64,000 bases of DNA from Siphlonurus alternatus. Its lineage: Eukaryota; Arthropoda; Insecta; Ephemeroptera; Siphlonuridae. Numbering within the stretch: position 1 is the first letter of the stretch; each line of letters opens with the position of its first letter. Position numbers and translations under genes: made by a program. Of the stretch, positions 53,101 to 64,000 are shown piece by piece. The DNA lies in contig OX463785.1 of assembly GCA_949825025.1 (NCBI GenBank), forward strand, positions 8,243,471-8,307,470. Direction: 5' to 3'. The notes below the pieces were generated by a model, which saw only the letters and a list, made by a program, of their open reading frames with translations, was not told where the DNA came from and searched no databases.

Positions 53101-56100
53101 ACGGTTTATTCATGAATTTGAGAGAAAAAAGTACAATATATTTATTAGAAATCGGAGAATTGAAATATAAATATATAATTTGACTGCTTGCATAGGTCAC
53201 ACTCCTAGCTAGGCAGTGTGTAGTAGATAAAATACTCTCCTTGTTAGGCAGTGTTATTATATACTATTAAGGTTCATGTTTAACTTAGTTTTCATCGGAA
53301 ACGTTCGGGTGTCTTTAGTGAAGTTTTTTGTTGCAAACAACACATCAATGACAGAAGATATTACAAATACGACAAAAATTAGGTTAAATGTGAACCAGAG
53401 TATGTTTAAAGAGTCCAGACGATAGTCGAGTTGAATTGTTGCAATGGACAACATGCATGAAAAAATTTTATTGCAGAAATGAAAAGAGGGTACCAAATTA
53501 TGCTACTCTGAATTTTTTCAGATTTTTTTGAGACCTGGAACTATTTTTAAATAATTATTGAAAGTCCTGTGATTCCAGTTGGCACCCCTGAATCCTTAAT
53601 AAAAAGGATAGAGACTGGACGCCTATTGACACCTCCAGGGGGCGTGGCCGCACTTTCAATAATTATTTAAAAATAGTTCTGGATCTCAAATAAATCTGAA
53701 AAAATTCAGAGTAGCATAATTTGGTACCCTCTATTCATTTCTGCAATAAAATTTTTTCATGTATGTTGTCCATTTGCAAACTCTCAGCACCGATAGCACA
53801 TAAAATATTGTTTGTGTTTGCGTGAAAGCGGTAAGAGCTACCGTTCCATGCAAACTGATTATAAGTCTTATAATATAATTTAATATAAATAATATATAGA
53901 CATTGCATGGTTCGGGAAAAATTATAAAATATACAACTGTAGATTTCAACTTATTTTCAAGTAAATTATTATTGTCTAAGGTAGTTCACCTGCTCTTGCT
54001 GTGTCTGCAGCTGCTGTATTTGTTGCTGCAGCTCCACTACGCCGTTGTTGATGGCCGTCACCTCCGCCATCTTGGCAATCAGCTGTTCTGCCGCGAGGTC
54101 AGCGGAGGTCGCAGCAAGGACTTGTTGGTCAGTGGGGGGCGCGAAGGAGGCGGCCACTAAGTCCTCGCCCTGCTCCTCGGACATGGTGCTTCCTGAACAG
54201 AGAGGTCACCAGGGGTCAGGGTCACTTAAATTAAAGGAAATTTAAGCTTCAAGTGAGCTGATATTGCAGTATTCTCACCGTCCTATCGAGTCTATGTAAA
54301 AAAAAAAAAAAAATGCTTCTTTGGCACTAAACAAATTCTTTAGAGGAAAATAAGTTCTTGTTCTTGGTTCATTAGCAAAATGAAGACTATATTCAGTGGT
54401 GAAAGTAAGCCGGTGCGCACCAGTGCGCCGCACTGGTAAGACACTGATCGAAATTTACTAAAAAAATCAATAATTTTTAATGAAAAAAACAATATTTGCA
54501 AGTGTGAACGGATCACATTATAAACCATTATAATCATGCTCAATACATACATGTTCTTGTACTTTGATTTTATTTATCTCACGAAGTTTTAACTTGCACG
54601 TACTTTCTTTTAAAGTCAAAATTTTGTACTAAAAAAAAAAGTAATTGAAATCCATGTTGAGTGTATTTACTTTTATTTATATTTTTCATTGGGTAAAAGA
54701 TAAAAATAAATTGACAATTTGTGATACAAAATTGTTGCATTATAAATAAATAGTAAGTGCTACAGTAAAACATTATTTTAAAAGACTACGATAAGAAAGT
54801 TAATTTTAATATTTTTCTCACAAACGCCTAGTTTTTTTTTATTGGCGCGCGAGCCTGAGAACACATTTATTATGTAATTTTTTAAAAAAATTTTAATCAA
54901 AGAATTTTTTATATATATTTTTTAAATATCTGTAGGTTTACTGCTTACTGGGGTTACTATTTTATCTTCAATTTTCCTATAAATTGGTAGTCGTTATCAC
55001 TTTTTTAAAATTGTAACCTCTATACATCTTTTTGGATTTTTTTTATTAAATTAATTTTTGAGACATTTTAAACGATAATTTAATTATTTAAAAAAATGTA
55101 TCATTTATTAAATTAATTAAATTTATAGAATATTCTAAATTGTGAAACAGTTCATTAAAATATTTTTATTGTATTAACACTGCTGCTAGACATAGACAAC
55201 TTGTTTGCGATTTTTTTTTCATATTAAAAGTTATGTTTTAATTTTCATTAGCCAGCACAGATATTTTTGAATATTTTTTTTTATCATGCAATTTAATATG
55301 CGACACTACATTTTTTTTTTAATCGGTTAAAATTTTGAATTTTAAATTTATTAAATTTTACTTATTTTGTGGGATTTTCAATATTTTTTTCTGGAAAAAC
55401 GGCTCCGTAAAAAAATATTTTATTTTTAAATCGAAAATTCATTAATGAATTTATGATAGATTACGTACGTATTTTTTAATTGGTACCATAGTTCAAGTAA
55501 AGTTTAGGTAAAAAGCTGTTTTCTGTGCCAAAATTTTGCATGTTAAACGCCTCCGAAACACCAACTTTGGGAAATTTTTGGTTTTCCTTTCTTAATTAAA
55601 GTAAAGTGCGCGCTAGAAAAAAAAGTTGAGTTAGTATTTTCTAAAAATAGTTCAAGTAGTCCTCCATATCAAACCAAAATTCAAAAAATTCTATCTGAAA
55701 TAGGTTTGCCAGAAAAAAATTCCAAAGTCAGAGTGAACGCGTCGCTTAACATGGGGCCTTACCTGACAAAAACCCTCGAATATCTCGAAAAAATACACCG
55801 TTAGGTGGTATGAAAAAAATATAGTGATGTTCTGTGACCCAAGCTTTAACCAAAAACCGATTAAAAAATTTTTCTCTCGAATCCATTTTTCCGTAAAAAA
55901 TAATAAAAAATCTTATGGGAATTAACATGGTAGATTTTCTTGATTTTTTTACGGAAAAATGGATTCGAGAGAAATTTTTTTTAATCGGTTTTTGGTTAAA
56001 GCTTGGGTCATAGAACATCACTATATTTTTTTCATACCACCTAACGGTGTATTTTTTCGAGATATTCGAGGGGTTTTGTCAGGTAAGGCCCCATGTTAAG

Positions 56101-58398
56101 CGACGCGTTCACTCTGACTTTGGAATTTTTTTCTGGCAAACCTATTTCAGATAGAATTTTTTGAATTTTGGTTTGATATGGAGGACTACTTGAACTATTT
56201 TTAGAAAATACTAACTCAACTTTTTTTTCTAGCGCGCACTTTACTTTAATAGAGGGCAGGTTTTAAAATATTTTTAGAAAATAAATTCTTTAAAAAAATG
56301 TAATCGCTCACTCTATTTAAAAAATTAATTATAAATCAATTTTAGTGCAACTTTCAATTAAAAAAAATAAGCCACGCCCCTTTTTCCAAAAAAATCGTGC
56401 CTCCGGCGAGGATTTGGGCCCTTCAGGCCTCTATCTGAAGCGCACTGGTAAGAATTTGAAACTACTTTCACCACTGACTATATTAGAGAATTATTGATAT
56501 CATCATCAAATTTTGAAAAATGGTTTTCTTCCGATTAACCCCTAAAAAGTTGAGTTTTATTTTACCAACATTATTTTTACACTGAGAATCCTAGAATCCA
56601 ATTAAGAATATTGTGCAGTAGCAGTACAAATTTTGTTAAAGTTTAGATTAAAACAATCTCATTTAGCTACTTGTCCTAGCTGGTTAGTAAATATATATTT
56701 TTTTGTTTTAAACTCCCTTTGCTTCAGATTTTATATTGTTCCATAATAATATATACAAATACTGCATGCTATTGATTTGAAACTTAAACTGCTGGTCATT
56801 CAGCCCCCCACCCATTTGTGCATTTGTAGAAGTGCATGTTCAATATAATTGAAAAAACGATATAATTCTACATTAATTTTCTTATTTATGTTTTGTACGT
56901 CCCTCATTTGTTTTTATTATTATACTTTTTATTTGCATATTTTAATTTTGACGAACATTGATTATTATTGTCGATTTAAATTATTTTTTTAAATAAGTTA
57001 TTATTATAATGAATTTTATTACATATTTCCCATGTTACTTGTGTTAAACAAGTAGGAACAACACTTTTAGACTCAATTTTTAAACAACATATTCAACGTA
57101 ATTTTTATCAAATTTAATTAAATTTTTTAGATTAAATTATTATTTATTTTTTGTTATATAAAATTAAGTAATAAAAATATATATAATTATATTAATTTAA
57201 AATAACTGAACATAATTTATAATAAAATTAATGGAAAATTATAAATAAATAAAAAAGTTTTTAAAATAAAAAAAATATGTAACTTTTTAATTTCATATTA
57301 AAAAAATAATAATAAAAATAAAAAAAATAGTATAGTTACTAAAATATAACCCCTTAGTTACAAGTAAAACACGTCATCCTAACAGCCAATCCGAGAGTCT
57401 AGATATAACCACCCCAGCAAACCAAAACCTGCTGGCCCACAGCTGGCCACAGACCGGCTTGCCACTGCTGGCATGCGCTGGCAAGCCATGCTGGTTCTGC
57501 GCTTTTCTTGTATACCGGCCAGATGCTGGACCCAGCGCTGGCATGCCATCACAAAATTTAATTTAATTTGCAATTAAATTAAAATCATTCAGTATCACCT
57601 GAAAATTATTTTTATGCTTAATTAATATAAGTAAAATAAGAAAAAATTATCAAATTGAATAAAAAAATTGCCACCACCAGGAATCGAACTCAGGACCATT
57701 GGCACCGTAGGCAGGTGTCCTATCCCCTACACTTGGGTGATTGTTAAGAAATAATAGATGTTAGTGCTTACTTATTATTCAAAATATTTGAACTTATACG
57801 GATATGAAGATTTCAACACAAACTGTAAGAAAAGTAGCATAAAAGTATAATTTTTTTGAAATTTTTAATATTTTCTTACGAATTTAAGTTGAGGGATGTT
57901 AGAAATACATGTTTCAAAAATAAAAATTATTTGTCTCGAAAAAATTTCAAAATCAAAATTTATGGATGGCATACCAGTGCTGGCCAGCATATGGGCCTCT
58001 GAAGGCAAGCCGCATGCTGTCACTGCGTCAGATGGCCGACTGCTGGCCTCTGCTGGCAAGCCATCTGCCAGCAGTACCAGCAGCAGACCAGCAGCTGGCC
58101 AGCTGTAGGCCAGCAAGGCATGGTTTGCTGGGACGTGACCGCCACGTGCAGCGGCTGGTGGTGTATATTTGGATACTTACACACGCTGGATATTCCAAGA
58201 CTTTAAATAGAAGTTTTAATGTATCATGATGCACTCTCCATTTTTGCTATTTTAAGAAGTTATAATGCAATCCACGTTACCTGAGTTGACGTATATATTG
58301 CTTTTGGCATCTAGTATTTGAAACGCAATATGTTCTAATGTTTCTTGAGAAACAAGAAAACCCCAGACCAATGATGTAAACACTGCTAGTGTAAGCAT
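50187..58398 (-). CDS. Coiled-coil protein of unknown identity (5 exons on - strand, about 368 aa; first exon tentative)
   Basis: In order of transcription: exon 58398-58281 (tentative), 54192-53990, 52731-52393, 51439-51272, 50465-50187 (stop). The last four are firm: MSEEQGEDLVAASF, then long heptad-rich glutamate/lysine/leucine sequence (QLQTQQEQ-AASENLSLLATLEKE; VAEKQVADLEAEKAAVE; ETLEKLTSTLKEST; RRAAVLAKMEAAVRLNAE), ending PEELQEPTAEEQPPALEEPV. All internal joins are phase 0 with GTGAAC/GTGAGA/GTGAGC donors and CAG acceptors. The tentative first exon reads MLTLAVFTSLVWGFLVSQE and 20 more codons, ends in phase 1 at GTAACG, and joins in frame to a good acceptor (CTCTCTGTTCAG) just before the MSEEQ methionine (54184). 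Alternatively translation starts at 54184 (326 aa). I do not recognise the family; a cytoskeletal or Golgi-type scaffold is only a guess from the coiled coil. Confidence 0.75.
50588..50762. mobile_element. 175-bp hAT-type MITE with perfect 8-bp duplication
   Basis: Termini CAGGCGCGGATTCAG and, inward from the right, CAGGTGCGTATCCAG. Flanks GGACGCGA on both sides (50580-50587 and 50763-50770). It lies in the last intron of the coiled-coil gene. A relative is at 63644-63793. Confidence 0.9.
52860..52989. mobile_element. 130-bp near-perfect palindrome (MITE) in the coiled-coil gene
   Basis: TAGGTCTGTTCGTAAATAC at the left and GTATTTACGAAAAGACCTA at the right. The arms continue through ATCAGAAAGAATCAATT / AATTGATTCTTTCTGAT to a short loop. 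Would form a pre-miRNA-sized hairpin if transcribed. Confidence 0.7.
53264..53397. mobile_element. Decayed relative of the 37937 MITE
   Basis: GGTTCATGTTTAACTTAGTT at the left, AAATTAGGTTAAATGTGAACC at the right. The order of internal blocks (TTCGGGTGTCTTTAGTGAAG; AATGACAGAAGATATTACAA) matches 37937-38089 loosely. Confidence 0.5.
53444..53773. mobile_element. Fold-back element, family B2, with TTGCA duplication
   Basis: ATGGACAACATGCATG at the left and CATGTATGTTGTCCAT at the right, flanked by TTGCA on both sides (53439-53443 and 53774-53778), giving a 5-bp duplication for the family. The loop is in the opposite orientation to the 40183 copy. In intron 2 of the coiled-coil gene. Confidence 0.8.
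54246..54393. repeat. Dispersed repeat (as at 29728), split by the hAT element
   Basis: Same block order as 29728-29880. It appears to continue after the hAT element at 56485 (AATTATTGATATCATCATCA, CAAATTTTGAAAAATGG), so the hAT element seems to have landed in an older repeat. Confidence 0.5.
54394..56476. mobile_element. hAT-type element with a fold-back element nested inside
   Basis: Termini CAGTGGTGAAAGTAAGC and, inward from the right, CAGTGGTGAAAGTAG. Flanks ACTATATT on both sides (54386-54393 and 56477-56484), a perfect 8-bp duplication. Total 2,083 bp; about 1.43 kb without the nested 646-bp element. AT-rich inside with no transposase ORF. A CACGCCCCTTTTTCC...AATCGTGCCTCCGG block near 56380 resembles the hAT element in Gr5. 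Confidence 0.88.
55600..56245. mobile_element. 646-bp TTAA fold-back element (family C, copy 2), nested in a hAT element
   Basis: TTAA at 55596-55599 and 56246-56249. Ends AGTAAAGTGCGCGCTAG and complement. Same length as the 36602 copy; the arms differ at only scattered bases by eye. The central asymmetric stretch is reversed relative to copy 1, so the two sit in opposite orientation. The 91-codon - strand ORF is a palindrome artefact. Confidence 0.92.
57413..58132. mobile_element. Inverted-repeat element rich in GCTGGC with an internal tRNA-like segment
   Basis: Ends CCCAGCAAACCA and TGGTTTGCTGGG. Both subterminal regions are packed with GCTGGC/GCCAGC units (CTGGCCACAG, TGCTGGCAAGCC). The AT-rich middle holds, on the - strand about 57740-57665, GATAGGACACCTGCC and GAGTTCGATTCCTGGTGG, resembling a tRNA B box in a SINE head. 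No clear target duplication. Lies in intron 1 of the coiled-coil gene. Confidence 0.7.
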
Positions 58399-60535
58399 CT
58401 TTCTATAATTAGCTTTTGTTCAATGAAACGTAGAAACATTCAGCTTGCATAAAACATCATGGTAACCCTTTTTGTAAAGACTGTTACATTTTTTTTACGT
58501 AAAATTATGTTGTCAGTGACATTTGGTAAATAGCCAGCTTGTTTTTTTAATGCTTTTTTACACAAATTTCTAAAACAAAATATAAAATTATAAATAAAGC
58601 AAGAAAAATATAAAATAATATTTATTTCATATTTAAAAAATTGAAATAATTACTGAAATGTATCAACGTAAATATTATAATTAAAACGAAAAATTTGTAG
58701 AATTCAAATAATTTTCATTATCAAACGTTTTATGTATAAATAATTTCAAATTTTGATTATATATTACAAATATTATTTTCATTATTTGCAAACTACTACC
58801 CATTTTAAAATTAATAAATCCAGTATATTATAAAAATTTAACTATTACATAAACATGCAGAAAGAACCATAATCAGATTGTCAACATAACTCACACTTTT
58901 AAGTAAAATTAAGTCCCACAATTCTCACAATGATACACTTGATCGGAATGAGAGTTAGCTACTTACCCGTCGCGTTCCCTATTCTGACTGCTGTTAAGAT
59001 TTTTTTTCAGATGTATAATAGGGGTCGATCGAGGAGGTACGGTAAGGCGCAGTGTGCGGTTACTTGCGAGAAGAGAGAGTGGAGGAATTTCAGCACAACC
59101 AACGTGATCTTATATGGACGAGAAACTTCGTAAAATAATTACGAATTAGTAAATTTATTTTTTTTACGAACTAAATATTTTAAATAATTTAAAATAAGAG
59201 TTATTGTATATTTATATTGATAAATCTAGTTTTTAAATTTTATTTTTAAGTTTAATATTATAATTTGTTGGTAGCTTTGAGTTAAACTTAAAAAACTAGA
59301 AAGTTATTTTTAGTACCTTGTATGTGGTATTCTAAATTTAGAGATTCTAGTTTCTTCTCTTAAAGTTAAATAAGATGATTAATATATTGTCCTTGTAAAA
59401 GCTAACTTTATTAATAAAACTGATAAAAGAATAGCATTTAAAATAAACGAATCTTTACCATGGTAACTAGTTTATTTATTTTTATTTAGATCAATGTTGA
59501 GTGTCAGGTAGAAAATATTGTCAAATAAGTTCGCGGTAAAACAGAGAAGTTTCTTGTATATGACGATAGAGCGCAGCACTAACTACGCAGCAAGGATTTT
59601 AGTTCAGAGTAAATAAGAAAGAGGTCAGCAATAAAGTACACATTATTTTGAATTATAAAATTATAAAGGAAAAGGATTTCATTGATTTCAATCAACAAAA
59701 ATATAAAGTTAGGAACTAAATCATGAAAATCCAAAATTGATCCATAAAATTTTGGGAATTTTAAATAATATATATATGTACTTGCGATAGAAAAGAGTAC
59801 CTATAATGCCTATTCCTATTAATTTAGTCTCTCGATCTAAAACAAATTAACTTAAATTTGTATTATTAATATACATATTCTCACAATTTTTATATTTGTA
59901 ATGAATAATATATTATTATAACACAGAGCAGTACAAGTATACGATATACTTGACAATACGTGTACGTTGTTCAGAAAATAATAGCAAAATAATTGTTACT
60001 AATCTCTTGAATCTTACGTTGTGCGATTAGAATTTAAAAATTTGTTGTTTAAAAATTATAAAAACAAATATTTATTTAAAAAAAATAAATAATTATTTTT
60101 AATCATAATATTCATTCTGATGTCCGACGTGCAAACAAAAAAAAAAAAAAAATTAAAAGGGAGTTTTATGATTTGTATTGCTTATTTTGTTATATAAATC
60201 ACCAATCGCATTATATGACAATACTTTCACAATATTGATGTATGTTCTATGAACTCTTTCATAAATATCCATGATATATACTTAATATACTTTCTAGAGA
60301 TTCAGTGATTTAAATATGAATAATATATAGAGCTTCGTCAACTATTCAGGATTAGGAGATAGAAAAAAAAAATGTATGAAATCGTCTTAAAGAACGTCCA
60401 ATAGTATACGTCTGGGAAAGTTATTAACAAAGTGATACCACTGTAAAAAGGTAAGAACTAAAAATAAATAATTTTATTTAAAAAATAATGACAGTTTAAA
60501 ATCAAATTATCAAAATGAAGAATGTAAAAAAAAAT

Positions 60536-60656
<121 letters not shown>

Positions 60657-63291
60657 CTTCGTTCTCAATAAAAAAAAGAATAAAAATGAGTTCATACACA
60701 ACAATAATATGCAAAAATATTCGCAGTAATACAACCAATACTGACTCACTATCTGGAAAGCTTGAAAATAGATTAGATTTTGATAGAATAATTATATCTG
60801 GAATTAGAATTGATGAATTAAAAATCAAATCACAAGTATAAAAATAATGTATTAGCTATTAATTCCATAAAACTGTTTTTTTTTTTCTGTCTCATAGTCA
60901 ACCAAGATACAGGGTTGTATTGCAATAACGTAAAAGAAAAAAAAAATAATATCCATTGCTGGTTTATATATAAGCAGAATAAAATATATGTAATAAAATT
61001 TGTGTGTAATAATGGTTTGCAGAATCCAGTCACGGGGTCATTTTTTAATGTTAAGAACAAATGACCCTAAATCCCTACAAACTTAATCCTGTTAAAAAAA
61101 ATGTTTAGCCATGTCATTTCGTTTTTATATTCCTCCCTATGTTAACCAATTTATCACACTTTTCTAAACTGTTTTTACCCAACCAAACTAAAGAAGAAAT
61201 AAAACGAATTTTAGAACATAAAATTCAACGTGCATGCGATATATATACGTATTCACATAATCGTTGTTTATGGAGGGTCAATTGGTGTGACAAAACTGTA
61301 TAGATGCCATGAAATAACATAAATAATGATTAAATATCACAACATTACTATTTTTTATGAGTTTTGTAAATACTTATCTTTTATATGAACAAAAGGATTT
61401 GTAATATATATGCTCTAATTTTAAAATAAAAGATGTTGATTTATTTATTATTATTATTATTTTGCTGGGAAATATAACATATTACAACTATAAAATTGGA
61501 TGTATTTTTAAATTACATTTTTAGGGCGACAATAAGCTTAAAATCAGGCCTTAAATCGGACCTAAAAAATGTGTCTTTAAATCGAACTTTTCAATGCTGT
61601 CGCAGATGGAAAGGCTTGATATAAAGCCACATTTATAAGGCTCGATTTAAGTCTCAATTTTAGAAATAATTTTAAGACTCGAAATATGGTGCCCTCAGTG
61701 TGGTAGCCTTACGGTATTATTACTTCAGAAAATTAGCAGATGAACTTTGCAAATTTTCTAACTTTTCCGAGGTGTGTATTGGCTTTGTTTTTAATTACTT
61801 TTCCGTATGTCTAGCTTACTAGCTTGTCTTCTCAAGGAGTAGAATCTGCAGGGCGATCAAGAAAGACTGGAGCTACATAATCCTCAGATGCCCAACAACC
61901 CATAGGATGAGGCGTTTTAAAATGCGATTTAGGCTGTATAAAAATATGTATAAAAAAATATGAAAATATTTGAAGAATATATATATGCAAAACGCATTTA
62001 AAAATGCTATGAAGTTTGTACACTCTATTCGAATAAATATGTCAAATCCGATCATATTAAAGCACAGTCGGATCGGACATTTTTATATGAATGGTGTGTA
62101 CGTTCTAAATACACTACACTGCTTGTAATGCATTGATTATGTCCATCAGTCTTGCATAATATGAATAACTGTATACCTGAATGAATGCGCAATATATATA
62201 AAGGTAGCCAATCATGTCTAATTTTATTATTTGTAAAACTAATTGAATAATTTAATTCATGGCAAACAGCCTTATTTTTATAAGAGTGGCTGACTTTTAT
62301 AAATACTTACAACGTAAATCACTAAATATAACAATAGAAAAAAGCTCACATTAATTTCAAAGTGTACAAACTATTATAAAAAGGTAAAATAAAATAGTTT
62401 TATATTTTCGTATACAGGTAACAATATAAAACCCCATATATTTTACAATATGAAGAATGTGAACCATTAAAAGTAAAAAATTACAGAAAAAAAATTCTCA
62501 ATTTTTAGTAATGTCTCTATTTTTTTTTTCAGATGGAAAATATAAATATTTGCAGCAAAAAGTTTTTTTAACATGGTATGAGAAAAAAAAGGATGTTGGT
62601 AATAAATTTGAGATATTTTTACTAATCCAACATTGCTCATTTTTCACATGTATATAGTGGGAAAAAAATCCATAGAGGTGCGAGTGAGAGAGACGCCACG
62701 CAAATTAAAATGCATTGTTCTGTTAGTCTGATATACGCGTTTGTTTATTCCACAGTCCCCGTAAATAACAGGACAGAAAAATTGTGTCGTTCTATCAGCT
62801 CGCTGCGAGGCTGTTCACTATCTAGGCACGCCACCAATCATTTTAGTTTTAGACTGAAGTATAAATAAATTTATACCAAACTTCAACAATAATCAAATTT
62901 TTGTCAATACTTTGGTTTTGTGAAAACCTAATTAACAAAACTATTTTTAAAGAAGTTTTAATTTAAAAAGTATAGTTATTTCAAATTATATTTGCATGAC
63001 GCCATGATAATTATTATTTTTTTTTTTAACTGGAATGAAAATTTGTTATTTGTTATTAAAAAAAATATTATTTATTTTTAATTTTTAAAGCATATAAATA
63101 ACTATATAATATCAGAAAGAAGCAATTTACACAAATATTTTGATTTCTTAATTTATATATTGATCTGCTTATTAGTACATAATCATTGTTATAACTTAAT
63201 ATAACAAATATAGTTATTATTATTGTATATGTAATTGCGTTACGTTTTATTGTACGTACATATATGTCCTTAACATTTAGAACAAATTTGA

Positions 63292-63616
63292 TCAATGGAG
63301 TATTGACCTCAATTTATTTTATTGCAGAAATGGATAGAGCGTGCAAAGTTTTGCTACCCTGATTTTTTTCAGATTTTTTAGAGCCCGGGAACTATTTTTA
63401 AAAAATTATTGAAAGTTCTTTTTGTGACGTCACGAGACGCCGCTCCTTAAGAAAAAGATAGGACTTGCCGCCGCGTGACGTCACAAAAAGGACTTTCAAT
63501 AATTTTTTAAAAATACTTCCCGGGCTCTAAAAAATCTGAAAAAAATCAGGGTAGCATATCTTTGCACGCTCTATCCATTTCTGCAACAAAAAAAATTGAG
63601 GTCAATACTTCATTGA
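63292..63616. mobile_element. Fold-back element with paired TGACGTCA sites (family B1, copy 2)
   Basis: TCAATGGAGTATTGACCTCAAT at the left (first 20 bases diagnostic) pairs with the right end ATTGAGGTCAATACTTCATTGA. GTGACGTCAC occurs on both arms about 60 bases apart around a GC-rich loop (GCCGCTCCTTAAG). Same family as 18796-19214. Confidence 0.8.
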
Positions 63617-63643
63617 AAATTTAAAGAAAAAAGAGTTAATAAG

Positions 63644-63793
63644 CAGGCGCGGATCCAGAACCAAATTTCGGGAGGGCTGCGTTCATAAGGCTAATGTTAA
63701 AAAGACGAAGTGAGGAAAATGCCTATAAAGTCAATGTTAAATCCCAAATTCGTGAGGGAAGGGGGCTGCAGCCACCCCCTGGGTCTGCGCCTG
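63644..63793. mobile_element. 150-bp hAT-type MITE
   Basis: Termini CAGGCGCGGATCCAG and, inward from the right, CAGGCGCAGACCCAG. Flanks TTAATAAG / CTAATAAG (7 of 8 bases). Same family as 50588-50762, and GC-rich inside (GGGCTGCAGCCACCCCC). Confidence 0.85.
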
Positions 63794-64000
63794 CTAATAA
63801 GCAAATGTGAGGCTGCAATCCCCCTTATTTTAGCTTTTGCATGACGATTTATCGACACCCAAATTTAAATTCTTGATTTTCCAAATTGGTCTATAACTGG
63901 TAAGACGAAAACAACAAAATACTCCATGATTGATTGATTATGAGTAAGGGAGTTGCGAAGCGAAAGACGGATCTCGTTAAAAAAGAAAATAAATCATGTA

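Noticed and set aside
55746..56021. 91-codon - strand ORF (MMFYDPSFNQKP...)
   Set aside because: Lies in the family C palindrome; no protein family and no splice context.

Overview
This window is AT-rich eukaryotic nuclear DNA, almost certainly from an insect. It holds a tandem array of gustatory-receptor-type seven-transmembrane genes, an ACE-family (peptidase M2) gene split into 12 coding exons with GT-AG introns, and a very dense load of small DNA transposons, many of them fold-back elements. A sap-feeding or other hemipteroid insect would fit this style, but nothing in the sequence fixes the order.

Layout. Positions 1-24.8 kb carry six gustatory receptor (Gr) genes on the + strand. All share one architecture: a long first exon of about 303-307 codons, then exons of exactly 25, 30 and 18-19 codons, all joined in phase 0. 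Gr1 is cut by the left edge (exons 2-4 remain). Gr2, Gr3, Gr4 and Gr6 look intact. Gr5 is intact except for a 1,144-bp hAT-type insertion, with a perfect 8-bp target duplication, inside its first exon. Gr1-4 and Gr5-6 form two subgroups, visible in exon 2 and at the end of exon 1.

Positions 27.3-46.9 kb hold one + strand gene for a type I membrane protein of about 725 residues. It is an ACE-family homologue whose zinc and catalytic residues are gone, resembling Drosophila Ance-3 and nematode ACN-1 in that respect. Its first intron is about 7.3 kb, and one intron is only 57 bp, in frame and free of stops. The 3' flank holds the worn C-terminal end of a non-LTR reverse transcriptase.

Positions 50.2-58.4 kb hold a - strand gene for an unidentified coiled-coil protein. 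Four exons are clear. A fifth, upstream, would add a hydrophobic signal-like N terminus and splices in frame. The last 5.6 kb has no gene I can support.

Mobile DNA explains most intron and intergenic structure. There are three hAT-type elements with exact 8-bp duplications and a fourth with a 7/8 duplication; two 646-bp near-perfect palindromes flanked by TTAA, one nested inside a hAT element; several further MITE families (TTAA-, TA- or 3-bp-flanked); fold-backs carrying paired TGACGTCA sites; a palindrome of about 1.1 kb in a Gr6 intron; and two fold-backs carrying tRNA-like B-box sequences. I found no rRNA, true tRNA, CRISPR or viral genes. All coordinates and splice sites were read by eye.
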